Assembly (NCBI GenBank): GCA_022497145.1
Contig: MU385865.1
Location: 310,001 to 374,000 of the forward strand
DNA from: Rostrohypoxylon terebratum
Taxonomy: Eukaryota; Ascomycota; Sordariomycetes; Xylariales; Hypoxylaceae
Length of the DNA: 64,000 nt
Direction: 5' to 3'
Shown: positions 25,801 through 38,409 of the stretch, in pieces
Numbering within the stretch: the stretch's first letter is position 1
How the letters are laid out: the number at the start of each line of letters is the position of its first letter
Position numbers and translations under genes: made by a program
The notes under the pieces: model-generated
Databases searched by the model: none
Seen by the model: only the letters and a program-made list of their open reading frames with translations
What the model was told of the DNA's origin: nothing

Positions 25801-27656
25801 GATATATGCTAAATCTCGATCTAAGGACCCGGGTATATCGGCCTTGTTTGACCAGTCCGGCTCCTCGAGACATGAAGAAATGGGAATCTAGACCGTCGCC
25901 ATGTTTTGTATCACTAAAACAGCAATCACGATAATAAAGCCGTGAGACATAGCACACAAATATTGACATATTTGTTGCGGCATTTGTCTTGATAAGAGCA
26001 GCCACCCAGGACGCCCCCAAAACTCGCAATCAAAGAGACACCGTTGATATCCTAGCACTCGATCTGTTTCTTGTGCGTACCTACTGGGTCTATCAGGCTG
26101 AAACCAAGGCGTCCTTTTCCAGATAGTAAGACATATACAACGAGTACGAGTTAAACTAATCAATCTGGGATCACAAGACTCCAGGAACATGAACTTAACC
26201 CGCTCACTATGTAGGTTGCCACGATGGGACCTGCTTCACGTTAAGTTCCAGCTCGGGGATTGCCATGCCTAGATCTTCCAGTCTAGAAATAAAAATAGCA
26301 TCACACTATAAGCTTCATGAAAATTTCTCAATTGCAATGCTCTCAGATCTGCGCAATATGCACTAACGTCCTCTTAAATTAATCATATAAAGAAGACATC
26401 ATTATGGTTGATCGACATCCGCTACGGTTAAGTACCTACTTAACATACCTATGTAACTCATCGCCCTACCCCCTTTATCGCCACTCGATGTCTTACCCAG
26501 TCCGCATAGTAGTTCAAGCCTGTCTCTGATCTTCGGCACCTGAGTCCGAGGTCCTACGAGCCCACGAAGACGGAATTCGCGCCATGTAAAGCCACGAGGT
26601 TTTCCAGATCTTGGCTGCTTGTCTTGTCGAACCCCGGGTCAAGATTACCGAAGCTCTATATACTACGATGTATATACCTGGGTATGTGTGTGATACGTCC
26701 TGGACAATAGGTAAGTCTAGGTAGGTAGGTATGTTACCTACCTATCTTGTAGCTTCATGTTGTATATATGTTCCAAGTTTATGGGTATATCCTACCAGTC
26801 CGTATCCGACGCACGGTGCAGAAGGACGGGATGTCTTGAGGAACCCTTCCACGGCATTTAAGGCTCTGGGTTTCGGACGCATAGCATATGTCAAGCCCAG
26901 GTGGCGCGAATGGGCCTCGCGTAGCCCATCCCATGTCCCCGGGTGCTGAGACCACGGGAACTCAATTTAGATATACCTACGCCGTGCAAGCTCGAATTGG
27001 GCTCTATCCCTATTTTACGAGAAGTTTATCTTAGGACGAAAAATAGTCTTCGTATTGTCGTCCCTTGATATGATACGAATATCAATGGGATATAGTTACT
27101 ATATTGCTCGATAGGTACCTACTATGTCTTGAGACGAACGTTATTAGCTATGTCCCTCTCAAGTTTCTGGCATCGGTAGCTAGAGCTAAGATCACAGCCT
27201 CACGGGGTTACGTCAAGTGTAACTGCTAAGTAAATTAAGCATTACCTCGATTTCAATGGCAGTTGAATTTCCCCACGCGATAATTTGTAACGGGACCCGA
27301 GAGAGTGGCGATCAGACGGACTAATGAGCTAAAGATGAAGTCTAATGATGATATATACGATGGGGCAGTGCTCAATACACGAGGTCCCGCTTTGACTGGG
27401 TATATTTCTTGATCTCCTCTAGATTGTATGGGATTTGTACTAAACGTAGGGTGTCGTCTTCCTCACCACACACCTCAGTCTCGTTCATGATAGGATGATT
27501 GTATACTGATCTAATAATGACGCTTAACTCTATATAAAAGTTTCCTCTATGCCACTGCAGGCTCATCCGATCTCATCGAACGAGTGAAGAATCCATTATC
27601 CATCGGTCAACGTCACCAATATTTCAACTCCAATGACTGCTTTGACTAGAATCTTC
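22893..27656. promoter_or_regulatory. Upstream region of palH, otherwise empty
   Basis: About 4.8 kb without a supported gene. It contains CCTAGG-family elements at 24521-24548 and 24997-25025, TACTATGTA copies near 23662, 23884 and 26208, a TTTGCGCATC direct repeat near 23714-23745, and a CAACAT repeat near 25219-25245. The ORFs present are shorter than 120 codons, overlap on both strands and carry no motif. Confidence 0.5.
24997..25025. repeat. CCTAGG-family element
   Basis: Begins GGTACCTACCTAATAGGTCC; shares 17 identical bases with 62405-62421. It lies in the palH upstream spacer. Confidence 0.8.
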
Positions 27657-30281
27657 TTATCCAGGATCTTGCATCAAGTCCGTCTTGATGACAAGGTCTT
27701 CCCTTCCTCTTAGGTGCATGACGATCGTCACCCCCTCTATCCCCAAGTCCTCGTCCTCGTTTGTAACTCTCTCATCGTCAAACCTCGTATAGTCGATATC
27801 CGTGCCCCTGAGCGATGGCCGAGTAGTTAGCTCGGCCTTTAGCCCACGAATCTCGGCCGCCAACGCAAAGTAGCGCTCTTTCCAATTACATTCATGGTTC
27901 GGAGGAGATATGGGGCTTGGGCGGTGTATCTCGACGTCCGACATCCCATCGGAAACCGAGGCGGAGACTCTTCTCAGTCCTAGAGTCGAGGTGCGACCCT
28001 CGGATGCGGTGTTCTCATCCTCCTCAAGTACGACTTGAGGCTGTGGCGGTGAATGGCTTGGAATGACTGTAGAACTTAATCTAGACTGCCCATCCTCGCG
28101 TGTCATACAAATATCGACCTGATTACCAGAATAACTAGTTCTACGCCGTACCGGCTCGGCCCGAACATGCTCATGTACCAGACCATGGGTAGGACCGAAC
28201 TTTTTGGAGGTTTGACGTGAAAGAGCAACTGAGCGAGCTGACGATGGGCTCAAGAATTTGTTCCGTAGGTACCTGGTGTCCTGATGTTGAAGGTGTGTTG
28301 GAGAATGCCCACGTCTATGCGTATGTTCATGGCGAGAAGACGATTTCTGATACACCCTCGGCGAATTCTCGTGGAGAGAATTTGATGGCGTCCCTATCAT
28401 GTGGGGAGATAACTCATGGCTTGCTGGGGAATGTACATGTGCTGGCGAATGATGTTGCCAAGACTCCGGTTTCTGATGCTGTGTGACATGCATTGCTGTC
28501 GGCGGAGATGGGGCTGCCATCCGCAAGAGATCGAGACTCGACCTGGTCAATCTGTTGAATGAATCCCCCACGGAATGAAACCTATAGGCTGAAGTCTCCG
28601 GATGCTCGACTTTTGTTTCACTTGCGCTCACTACATGGGAATTCGCCAGATGCCTGTGGCCTTTTGGGTCGACATGGTGCAATCTAGACCTAGCATCGCC
28701 GGCCTCCATCCTTGGCGTTGTCAGCCATGATGGTGGACTTATCACACGACTTTTCACACGACTTTTCGGTATTGGTGTTCTGTCTTGTGTATAATTTGCG
28801 AGGTCTCTTGGTATGGCCGGACTAGGCTCTTCATGCACATTGTTTGGCTCATCCACAGCAGGGAAAGTCGTAAATCTGTGACTATGATGGGAGTGGTGAA
28901 ACCCCGAATAATGGTGCCAGTGTGCTATGTCTATGGGCCTCGACGCTTCTTTTCTAGACTGTGAACTGCTAACTCGAACCACAGAGACTTTGTCGGATGC
29001 TTGAGAATCCTTCTGCGAAGCTCTGGACCTCTGAGTATTGCCAATTCGATACAGGGAACAAGTAATGCTATGTCGATACAGATGATGTCCCTCATGTGTT
29101 GATCTGCATATAGGATTGTCACATTCAATTTTGGGACTAGGCTCTCCGTGGGCTGGATTATCTGTATGTTGGCGGGAACATGTTTCATAAGGGGATTCCT
29201 GGACAGTTGATAGCTCAGTAGGATGTGATTCAACTGTCGACCCTGTTCTCTCCTTATCCGCGACAACGGAAGGACTTCGTTTCGTTAATATACTAGGTAG
29301 GTTCCGTGAGGAGCTGGCGGCTACCGTTACCGAGGTAGGAGTCGCAGACTTCTCACTGCCCGTAGGACCTGGTTCTAATCTCCGGTAGACGCCCTTTTGA
29401 TGGCCCGTTCGTGGTTCGTCTGGTTTGGGAGTATGGCTTGAGGTATGCAAGAAGTCTGCATGTGCAGCCTCTGTGCCTGCAGGTACTTCACAAACGCACT
29501 TCGCGCATAATCGATGCTTACAAGACGAGCAGTAGGTCTGAGACCAAGTTCGTGCAGAACAGACGTGACAGATTCTACGGAATCTCCGGTGGTCGGCAGT
29601 CCTATCGCCTAAGAGAGACAGGTCTTCGTCGTCAGAAAACCAACCGGTTGGTCGTCCAACACCATGCTGCTCGAATAATTCGCGAGCGAACTCTTGCTGT
29701 TTGGCTTCTGTATCTAGGGATGAGGTTGGCGACACTATTGATATCCTTGGTGAGCTTGGCGCTGCTGGGATAGTTTCCGTTGTCTCTAAAGGTTTGACTG
29801 GCTGCGGGGAATGAATATGACTTTGACCCAGATTTAAATTGTCGAGCGTGGCGAAGGCATCCAGACTAGTAACAGAGCTCGGGATATCGCACTTCGGCTT
29901 ACTGAGGAAACCCCGAATAGAGCTCTGTCTAACATGACTCGACTTGACGGGTCCTGGAGTATGGTCATATTCTAGGCTATGTGTACCATACTTGCCTTGC
30001 AAACCAATACAGGGAGACTCGGGAGGGGCAAGCCACGGTCCAGCAGCACCGAAATACGAACCCGAGTGTCGGCCCTAACCACTCAATACATATTTCCGTT
30101 CTCGCGCTGTAAATTCGGGGTCTTCCGGTATTGCTTGCTGTAGATGGGTAAGGTAATGAAGCCGACGGATCCGTGATGAAACAGTCCCTTTTGGTATAAT
30201 ACTCTGAGCCAATGGAGCCTCGTCATAAGCGGCGGGAGTGATCGTACTTGTCGGAGGATCGTCCAATGAGTAAGTCGACAT
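27657..30281 (-). CDS. Large Cys-rich hypothetical protein with an in-frame TAG or short intron
   Basis: Not recognised. From ATG 30281 the frame stays open to 27657 except for one TAG at 30077-30075. The model given removes it with an 84-nt intron (30079-29996; donor GTTAGG, acceptor TGCAAG), giving exons 30281-30080 and 29995-27657 and 846 aa. The intron is a multiple of three, has no clear branch point, and apart from the TAG reads as plausible protein (GAAGPWLAPPESPCIGLQ), so the splice is uncertain. In the spliced product a cluster CxxC-x9-CxxC-x4-CxxCxC lies at residues 210-236, likely a zinc-binding ribbon. A second Cys/His cluster lies near 359-380. A long His/Ser/Pro-rich disordered middle follows, then a short helical segment (WKERYFALAAEIRGLKAEL) and an ordered-looking end (GVTIVMHLRGREDLVIKTDL). 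No catalytic motif is seen; a binding or scaffold role is only a guess. Downstream of the ATP synthase gene on the same strand. Confidence 0.75.
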
Positions 30282-30738
30282 ATTTAATAGATGGATCGGA
30301 CCCGTCGACAACGTAAAGGCTTAGCCAATAGTAGGCTGCCACCGTTGTATAATAATGAATATTAGATGAACCTATGGCAAATATAAGGATGGGAAGATTA
30401 ATACTTTAGATGTTTAGTATTTTAAGTATCCGCTGCAGACACCGGAATATTTCAAGGGTAACACATATGTGAATTGACTTTACACCCCAGTAATAAGGTT
30501 AGGGAAGTTGAAGCCGGATTCCGGGAGCAAGGTATGCACTGATATAAAGATATCCCACATCCATGGATATCAACATCGAAGGGTTAAAAGCAGAAAGCGC
30601 AAGCGGATAGCAGGTAAATCTTAAGCATGCTCAATTCATGCTATTATGCGGGTTTTGTAGCAAGGCATAGGTTTGCGAGTTTGTGATTGTGATGTACAAG
30701 TGGTCATTGTGGTTCCCTCCTTTCTCCTAAGACACCAT
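30282..30738. promoter_or_regulatory. Short spacer upstream of the Cys-rich gene
   Basis: 457 bases between the ATP synthase delta stop and the ATG of the Cys-rich protein gene, both on the minus strand. It must hold the 3' end of the first and the promoter of the second. No repeat or motif stands out. Confidence 0.5.
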
Positions 30739-31551
30739 CTATTTCAGGACTGCTTGCAAATTTTCCAGAACCTATGAAGATATTAGTGACCTCTACGTTG
30801 CGCTATAACCAAGTGAACAAAAAATTTCTCATACCTCTAACTCGATCTTAGCCTCCGCGATGTCTTGCTCACTACCGTTGCCGCTCGCAACCTTTTGCGC
30901 CTCGGCGATCTGAGCTCGGACAGCATCCGCGCTGAAGTCCTCTAGGGGGTAACCCTCAACTGCGTTAATGCTCAAGACCGAGTTTGGCTGGACAACAGCA
31001 AAGCCACCAGAAACTGTGCAACCCTGGTTTAGCCTTGTATTTCGAGATTAAATGTGTATCGTCCTTGTTACGTACGGAAAAACTGCTTGCTGCCGCCGGT
31101 CTCCTCAATGACCTCAATCAGACCCGGCTTTAATTGTTCGATCGAGGGAACGTGGTTGGCAAGAACACCCATCTCTCCCGACTCGGCGGGGATGTTGACC
31201 TGAACGACGTCTTGGGATTTGTATATAGACTGTTGCGGGAATTAGTTAGCCGCGCATTCGGATGGTGGTCGCAGCATGCGCCAAATGAAGTATTGCGTTT
31301 CGAATGGCAATAGAACCATAACGGCAAGTCCGCTCGAGAAAGATATAGATGTCCGTACCTGGTGGGGGAGAGACAAGCTCAGCTTGATCTGAACTAGAGG
31401 TTAGTGATAGCTTCGGCACAGAAATATTATCGAGACAAACCTTGTCCGATGCGGCGTCAGCATAGGTCCTTCGCTGAAGGGGTTGAACGGGGAGGCGCAT
31501 GGCCGTGGGACGGGCCCTAAGGGCTGCGCGAGCGACGCGAAAGGTGTTCAT
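30739..31551 (-). CDS. ATP16: Mitochondrial F1Fo ATP synthase subunit delta
   Basis: Five exons on the minus strand: 31551-31441, 31388-31359, 31229-31076, 31013-30835, 30771-30739; 168 aa. It forms the central stalk with gamma and epsilon and couples proton flow to ATP synthesis in the matrix (counterpart of bacterial epsilon). The N-terminus is Arg-rich, ending in QRRTYADAASDK, a clear mitochondrial presequence. Exon 2 encodes only IKLSLSLPHQ. Exon 3 carries the conserved SGEMGVLANHVPSIEQLKPG and exon 4 LSGGFAVVQPNSVLSINAVE, followed by the C-terminal helical pair. The last exon encodes VLENLQAVLK. All junctions keep frame; branch-like ACTAAC and GCTAAC precede the first two acceptors. Length matches the family (about 165 aa). 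Confidence 0.95.
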
Positions 31552-32070
31552 GATGACTGGTTGCTGTCAATTGGAGAATTCACGACAGAGCAAGCTCACG
31601 ATGAACGTTGACATTGAACAATTTAGAACATTTGAAGTTATCGGGCTTTCGGTTCACATAATTCCAGTCTAAGCCCTATATGGTATAGCGCAAAGTTATC
31701 TATCACGTGATACAGAGATATCTAGTTCGGATGTCTGAAAGTCTGAAAGCCATCCCGTTCATTCACGTGACTCCAACACCCAACTTAGTCATCAACTTTG
31801 CGATCCGAAGGCGGGGATTCGGAGGATTGCGAAGGCTTGTGCAATGGCAACCAATCAAATCCAAACTTTACATTTTCATGAATCTTGAATTGTTGGTGGC
31901 GAAATGCCCAGAAATGCCAGAAGCCCGAAAACTTGCTGAAAATTATCCTTTCATAAAAACGATTATTACTTTATATTAATCGAACACCTATTATCCTGTA
32001 TTACCTATGAACTTACGATGAACGATTATGACATAATATCGAAATATCACCGTTTCATTTTTTGGGTTCC

Positions 32071-32524
32071 TCAAGTTCTGTGGCATATTCTAGAAGCGGT
32101 CGCCATCGGCCGTCGGGTGTATCCGGAGACCTGAGCCACCAATTCATCCCGCTCATCTACGGTTCCGCTCTGCAATAGGACATGAGAGTGGCACAAGCCA
32201 TCATAAAGGAGACCGGCCAGCACGGCTTGGGCCGTGAACATAGCGTGTGCTCTTGAAGATGAACTTTGCCCTGCCAAGACAAGATTACCGAGTCGTGCGT
32301 CGAAACTATTACGGCGCTACTAAATATTGTTACAAAATTACCAAAAAATTACCAAGGTCCAGGATCCCCCAACTATGACCTAAGAATCTCCTGAGCCTCT
32401 GATAGACATGAGTGACAGCCAGGCTTGTCGCCTTGTTGATTTGTTGGTGTGGTTGATCACGTTCATGCGTAAACCGTGTTAAGGCGGTAGCTGTATGACC
32501 ATAGTTGAAGCTCTCGACATTCAT
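32071..32524 (-). pseudogene. Possible gene remnant: two coding-like frames
   Basis: An ATG at 32524 opens a 64-codon frame (ESFNYGHTATALTRFTHERD). A second frame, shifted by one and open from about 32325 to 32071, reads SSSSRAHAMFTAQAVLAGLL and then HVLLQSGTVDERDELVAQVS. Both have a more protein-like composition than surrounding frames. They could be joined by an intron of about 60 nt, but no donor/acceptor pair is convincing. Not recognised. It may be a decayed gene, a small unknown gene or chance. Confidence 0.2.
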
Positions 32525-35500
32525 CTAGCGCAGATCCCAGCATTACATCATACTTTTGAATCTGCTTGCGACACCTTCCGACACAACTCTAACATAATCG
32601 TCAAACTTGATTAAAGACAAGCTTTTTGGAGGTGTCACAGGACTCACGAAGGATGCCGGTCAAACGGCATAGATGAAGGAGACCCTGGATTAATCCTACA
32701 AACTACTACGTATGTCGTACAGATCCATTGGTTGTCGTCTCGTCAAACATCGCTAGTTGGAAACATATGGCAACAGGGATCTGGACCCTGTCTCGACCGT
32801 CAAATGTTGCGGTTGTGCGTATAACAGGAATTCGAAGTGCGAATCTCTGACGGAGAATTGACCTAGGTGGGCTTAGTATTTTCGACCACGCGCTGATGCC
32901 GCTGTTTGAAGTACTAAGCTTCGAAGAGTGTAGTCTTGAGTGCGGGGTGGTGAGGACTAGCAAACTACTGTCGTAACTATGAATGGTATGGCATGGTACG
33001 CTACCTTAGAGATCTAAACAAGAAGGACCGTATTGCGTATTTTAGCTGCGACTTATTAATTGCGTAACTAGGTCTGGTAGGTCAAAAGAGGGGGATTCCG
33101 ACATCTGTTACCCGTGGGCGAAAGGAGCCAAGATTCACGAGCACGAGATTGACCTAGCTTACCATTCACATACCTAGCGAGCTGGCGGGCTGGCAGGTTG
33201 GTATCCATATCCCACGCCGCTATTATGCCATGAATGTCTGATCTCCAAAAATCGATCAGCAATGATAGGAAAGATGAACACCATGTTGAACGGTCGGGCA
33301 ATCCTCAGCTTATCACCTAATCATCGTAGATGGCGAATTATAACGAATGGCATACGTAAGGCACGGTCAGGCTACCCCTCTGTCCCTCAAGCCGACACAG
33401 AGCGCATCCTATACCATGTGTCAAAGCAGATCAACCTCCTTGCCTCCTCAAAAGCGGGACTACTTGGGGGGTTTCTGCACCTTTATTCGCCGTGGGGTGC
33501 TCCAGCAGGATGGCTTCCATTGGCGACCGCTGGTGGGATTTGGGAGAGGGAGCATCCAGCACGTAAGGGTTGCCACTCTCATCAGAAGAGCGTCGATTAT
33601 TATCCGAAAGTCTCTATGTGTCCTAGCGCCTGGCGATGAGAAAAACAACACCACGTGTTCTACGGGAGCTGCATTCTTATTCTCGAGACTAACGACAACA
33701 GATTAGGGTGAGGTGTTAGCGGCCATCTCCCTTCGTTTTCTGATGTCAGAGGACATGATGGTGTGAGTGATAGAGTTGCATAGGAGGCAAGCGAGGAGCC
33801 CACATGCTACAGCCTACTACTACTAGATAGTAAATACTAGGTAGATATTAGGAATGGGCGATATGTGTTTTTATTATCCCGAGTATCCGCGCGTGTCCCG
33901 AACTAGGTTGTGCTGCTGCAAGCGTGCAGGGGGTTAGCTGCGTAACAGTCCCAAATGTCATGCTGGACGCAGGAGGACATCTTGAGGCATGTCCAGTCGA
34001 TACGCAGCGAATTAGAGAGACCAGGAAGACCGGGGTAACGGATCAAGTATTCGCTGTCTTTGCAATACTGTGCTGTACTGTACAACATACTATGATACAC
34101 CATAGTCCTATGTACATACCTGGTATGTCGTGCCATCATCAGGCTCGACAGACGGGGTTTCTGGTTTCTGGGGGTTGTTGTCTTCTTTTTTTTACAAGGC
34201 TCATGATAGAGAGAATCGAGATTTGAGAATGCCTCCAATTTCCCGTCGATATCCCAAACAAACCGTCAGTTGTCCGGGACTTGCGTAGTAGTCTTTTACT
34301 ATGCAGAACCTTAACGATATCCCCTGACCACTTAAGGCGGCATCCGTAATCATCGATGAGAGCTCACCGCCTCACTAAACGAGCTGTCTTTTTAGGAACT
34401 CGTATTTGTGCGACCATGCGATGGTAGGATACACAAAACCATTTGGGTTTTCTCGCTGGGCTGCGTTGGGAGTAGAATTAACCTCTACATAGGTCCAGCT
34501 GGGCTAGATTCAGCAGTTAGGAAACAAAGCTCTGCTGAAAGGATGATTAGGTAGTACACAACTTTCGGGATAGGCGAAAGGATGGTGGGTAGAGCGACTG
34601 AGCGACCTGAACAACCAGATCCCAATGAACGGTTGCATCCGGGTTCATTCATCTGCATCTACATCGTATCTTGAATCAAAGGGTCTTCTAAGCTGGAAAA
34701 GGATAGCCGTAAGAGTTTCGGTAATTAACTAGCCCTGGAAGCGGCAGTAATACATCCATACTATGTACGTACTACTACGTGTAGAACAAGAATATCGACA
34801 CAATTTCGGAGAAATACTGAGCCAGGACCAACAAAAGTATGAATTGTATGTACGAGAGAGGATATGCCTCCACGGCTTAGCATTAGCTTTGACGATCCGT
34901 TACGGACACCGTGAGCGATATAGAATTACCCGTGTAAAGGGGGATGAACTGGCGCGGAACTGGCGCTGAATTGGCGCGCTCAACAACACGCCGGTCATCT
35001 AGAAAACTTTTTTTTTCTTCTCGGGTGTGCAGAGAAAAATTTACAGAGCTATACTATGAATGCTATGGTAGATCGACTAAACTACTTATTTAGACCGCAT
35101 GGTAACAACCGAGCTATCCATCTCACCGTCGATTAGTCGGGACAAGACAGGCGAAATTAAGGAATGGAAGAGAAAAAAAAAACTCATTTAGTTTGAAAAA
35201 GTGGCTCTGGAAGGCATGGAAATTCGCGATCAAGCACAACATGCGGATCCGTTGACGTTCAGCCCATCGTTCATGTACAGCTTAACATAACAAAATTAAA
35301 GAAATTACTTGCAGGTCCAGATGCGCCCGGGCGGTCTTCGCATGTCTTCGCATATCTTCGCATGTCTTTGCAGAGCGGCCTCGGCCCCATGTATATTCTC
35401 TTGATTTACATACTATGTACGATCTATCATGTTATGTACTAGTATAGACTACATGCAGTATCACTACACTTAACTGTGCTCGCTCACCTGCTCGAGCCGT

Positions 35501-37216
35501 GTCGCAGTGCATATATGACAAAGATGAGCTGGATGAGTAAAAAGCGAAATCGGCAATCATATGCCCATCCTTCTAGAGAAACGCATATGGAATGTCACTT
35601 TAGAAAAAATCGGAAAGTGACAAGTTACTCATCCGGTCTGTCTCGACTCTCGAGTGAGTCTTTTTAAGTCTTCTAGTAGTTACCATGAGTTACTTGTACT
35701 CTACCAAGTATTCACACTGGCACTCTTTATACTATGTACAATGTATACCAGTATAGTATTTGTTCGCTGTGAGGTTTCAAGGTCGCCTCTTGTGCGGTCT
35801 GCGTAAACGTACCCATACAGCCATATACTCTGTACAGCTGTACTATGTAAGAGAAGCCAACAAATGCCAATGCATGTAAATGTATGCAAATATCTCGTAA
35901 ACACACTTTATGTACGTATTTGTAGCTACATATTACCGTACCTAGGCATTACCCAGGCATGGAAACTAATGTAATTATGAATATACGCATCAAATATGTA
36001 GGTCTAAGGTCCGAGGTCCACGGTCCACGGTGAGATGGAGATCCATAATATGGGTACTTGGGTACTTGGGTACTTACTACTTGAGTCTTGTACTATGTAA
36101 GGTTTAGGGAGATGTTAAAGTAAGCGGCCTGTCGTAAGGCGAGTACCGTATAAACAAAATCTTTGTTTCTTACTGCGTACTTCCTTGCCGGGGGTTCCTC
36201 GGCGACGAGTGGTCGTAATTGCTGGCCGCTGATTCTGCAGGCTGCAACGTCGATAAAAAAAGACTGGAAGGCGTAGGGTGAGCGAGTTGGGGGTGAAGAG
36301 CGGGCATGGGCAGGGCGCAAGGGCAGGGGCAGTCTTGGTACTCGAAGATCCCAGGGCCCCGCCCGGAACTCAATTTAGAGCCAAGATTCCAAGCGTTCTT
36401 TCCAAGGTGCACCAAGCCTCCCAAGCCTTTCCAAGCCATTATTATCCGCCGCCGCCCAATTCCACAGTATCACGCCAGTTGATGTTATACGGAGTACAGC
36501 GCTTGCTTGCGCTTGCCTTGCCTTCGTCTTCGTACCAGGTAGTCTCGGATGTGAGTCCTAATAGCAGACAAGTGCAGACAAGTGCAGGCACGGTGCCCTA
36601 ATACGTTTTTGTTGTATCCGTCTGTTGCATGCTACATCAACAACTACATCAACAACTACCTAGTATTACTGGTTGTAACTTTGAGGCCCGTACCCAACAG
36701 TCAAGCAGCCAAGAGTAGGGGAAGTCGCTATTTACCTACTACATCTACATTTTACATTTATACATAAGTTACATCAAATTATGTACGTATAGTCTAGATG
36801 GCAGACATAAGGATGTATGTACGGATTAGGGATTAGTTCAATGCTTTAGACCAGTAGTAATAGCTGCACATACCGCTTGTTTCCCACGTTTCCCACGTTT
36901 CCCACTTTGCTTGATCATCTTGATCATCTTGACCATTCGTTTTCCTTTCCCACCGCTCTGCACCGCTTTTAAGTTGTCCAGTAGTTTTTTGGTGTTGCTC
37001 AGCAATACTATGCTGGATGGATGATCAAATCTTTGCTAGTTCTATTCCATCCTAGAAGTGTCCACATGCAAACAAATCCATTCAGGGCTCTCAGAACCAG
37101 ATCCCGTAATTTCTGGCTAACAAGCTAACAGGCTAACCCTCACACACTCACCCTACAACTAATACTACACTATTACTACGTACCTATACCTACTACCTAG
37201 AGGCTACTACTAGTTC

Positions 37217-37240
37217 CTCACCCTCACCCTCACCCTCACT
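37217..37240. repeat. (CTCACC)n hexamer repeat
   Basis: Four copies of CTCACC in the presumed leader of the DUF2457-like gene, directly before a long pyrimidine-rich stretch. Confidence 0.75.
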
Positions 37241-38409
37241 TCTTACATACAAGACCCCTCCTCTTTTTCCTGTCCCCGTTTTTTTTCTGAATCTCATTTT
37301 CCATTTCTATCGCCTCCTTCTCCCACATTCTGTTGAATCTGGATTTCTCCCCTTTATTTCTAGGAATTCGATGTTTGAATCTTTTCAACGAGTCCTTTAA
37401 TAATAAGGGGAAACATTCTCTCCTGGGGGCCCGGGCTCTAGATGGTCTATTGTTTATTAGTCTGTCTATCAGTCTGTGTACCTGAGTCTGTTCTTAGACG
37501 TTTGCGAATAATCAGGGAATATATTTGTATTCCGTCTTTGAACTCTTTGACACAGTACCGGTCCAGTACCGGACCGACGTCATATGTTAGTTTTTAGTTA
37601 GGGCCAAGAATTTACCAAGACCCCTACGCCTGGCCACGCCTTCCCACGCCCACGCCCACGCCTACGGTCTCTTATTGCCCCATTGCTTCCCATTTGCTCC
37701 CATTGTCCGACTGAGCAATTTCGCCCTACATACCTCGTACACACGCCTCGTACCTGCTAGTCAGGGCGAATCCTCCTTTCTTACTTTATTCATTTGTCCT
37801 ACATAGGCTACATCCCTTTACATCCCCCTACCGAAAAAAAGAAGCGGAATATCTCTCAATTCTCGCCTTGGCAAATAAGCCCCCGATCTAAGACAACCAT
37901 TGTACATCGCCGTCGCCGATTCAATACTATTTGCATTATTTGCCTATCTCTTGGCTTTGCCAGAACTGAGACCTCAACGGACTTATTAAAATTTACCTGC
38001 ATACATTCAATTTTTTGAATTCGGTTCACGGCATCATGGGCCGTCAATTATAGCGAAACGGTCCCTAGGGACAATTTTACAAAATCACCTCCTAGAGGTC
38101 CAGATTTTGCACAATAAGACGTGTTTCACGAAAAACTCATTAATAACTTCACTCATCCATCCTCTCAATCTGCATTTGCTGTATTCTGCATTGGCACTTG
38201 CAACTCATCTGACTCCCGATACTCGTCACCGACCTTCAACCCCGGATCCACGAATATAAGAAAAAAAATAGCGCGCGTTATTATACGATTTGAAGATATC
38301 ATACCCGCATTCTCGACATATCTATTTCCCAAATAAATCTACATGATATTGAACTATCGAGTTCCTATTCTATTTATCAATTGGATAATTATTTATCATC
38401 GCCATCAAG

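Larger units (their letters stand above)
31552..38409. promoter_or_regulatory. 6.9-kb divergent spacer between ATP16 and the DUF2457-like gene
   Basis: Upstream of two genes read outward. No complete gene is supported. Weak coding-like frames lie at 32071-32524 (listed separately). TACTATGTA motifs cluster at 34759-36100. GGGTACTT triple repeat near 36052-36075, TTTCCCACG repeat near 36880-36905, TTGATCATC repeat near 36911-36930 and CTCACC array at 37217-37240. From about 37,250 to the ATG the sequence is rich in C/T runs and resembles a long transcribed leader of the plus-strand gene. Confidence 0.5.
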
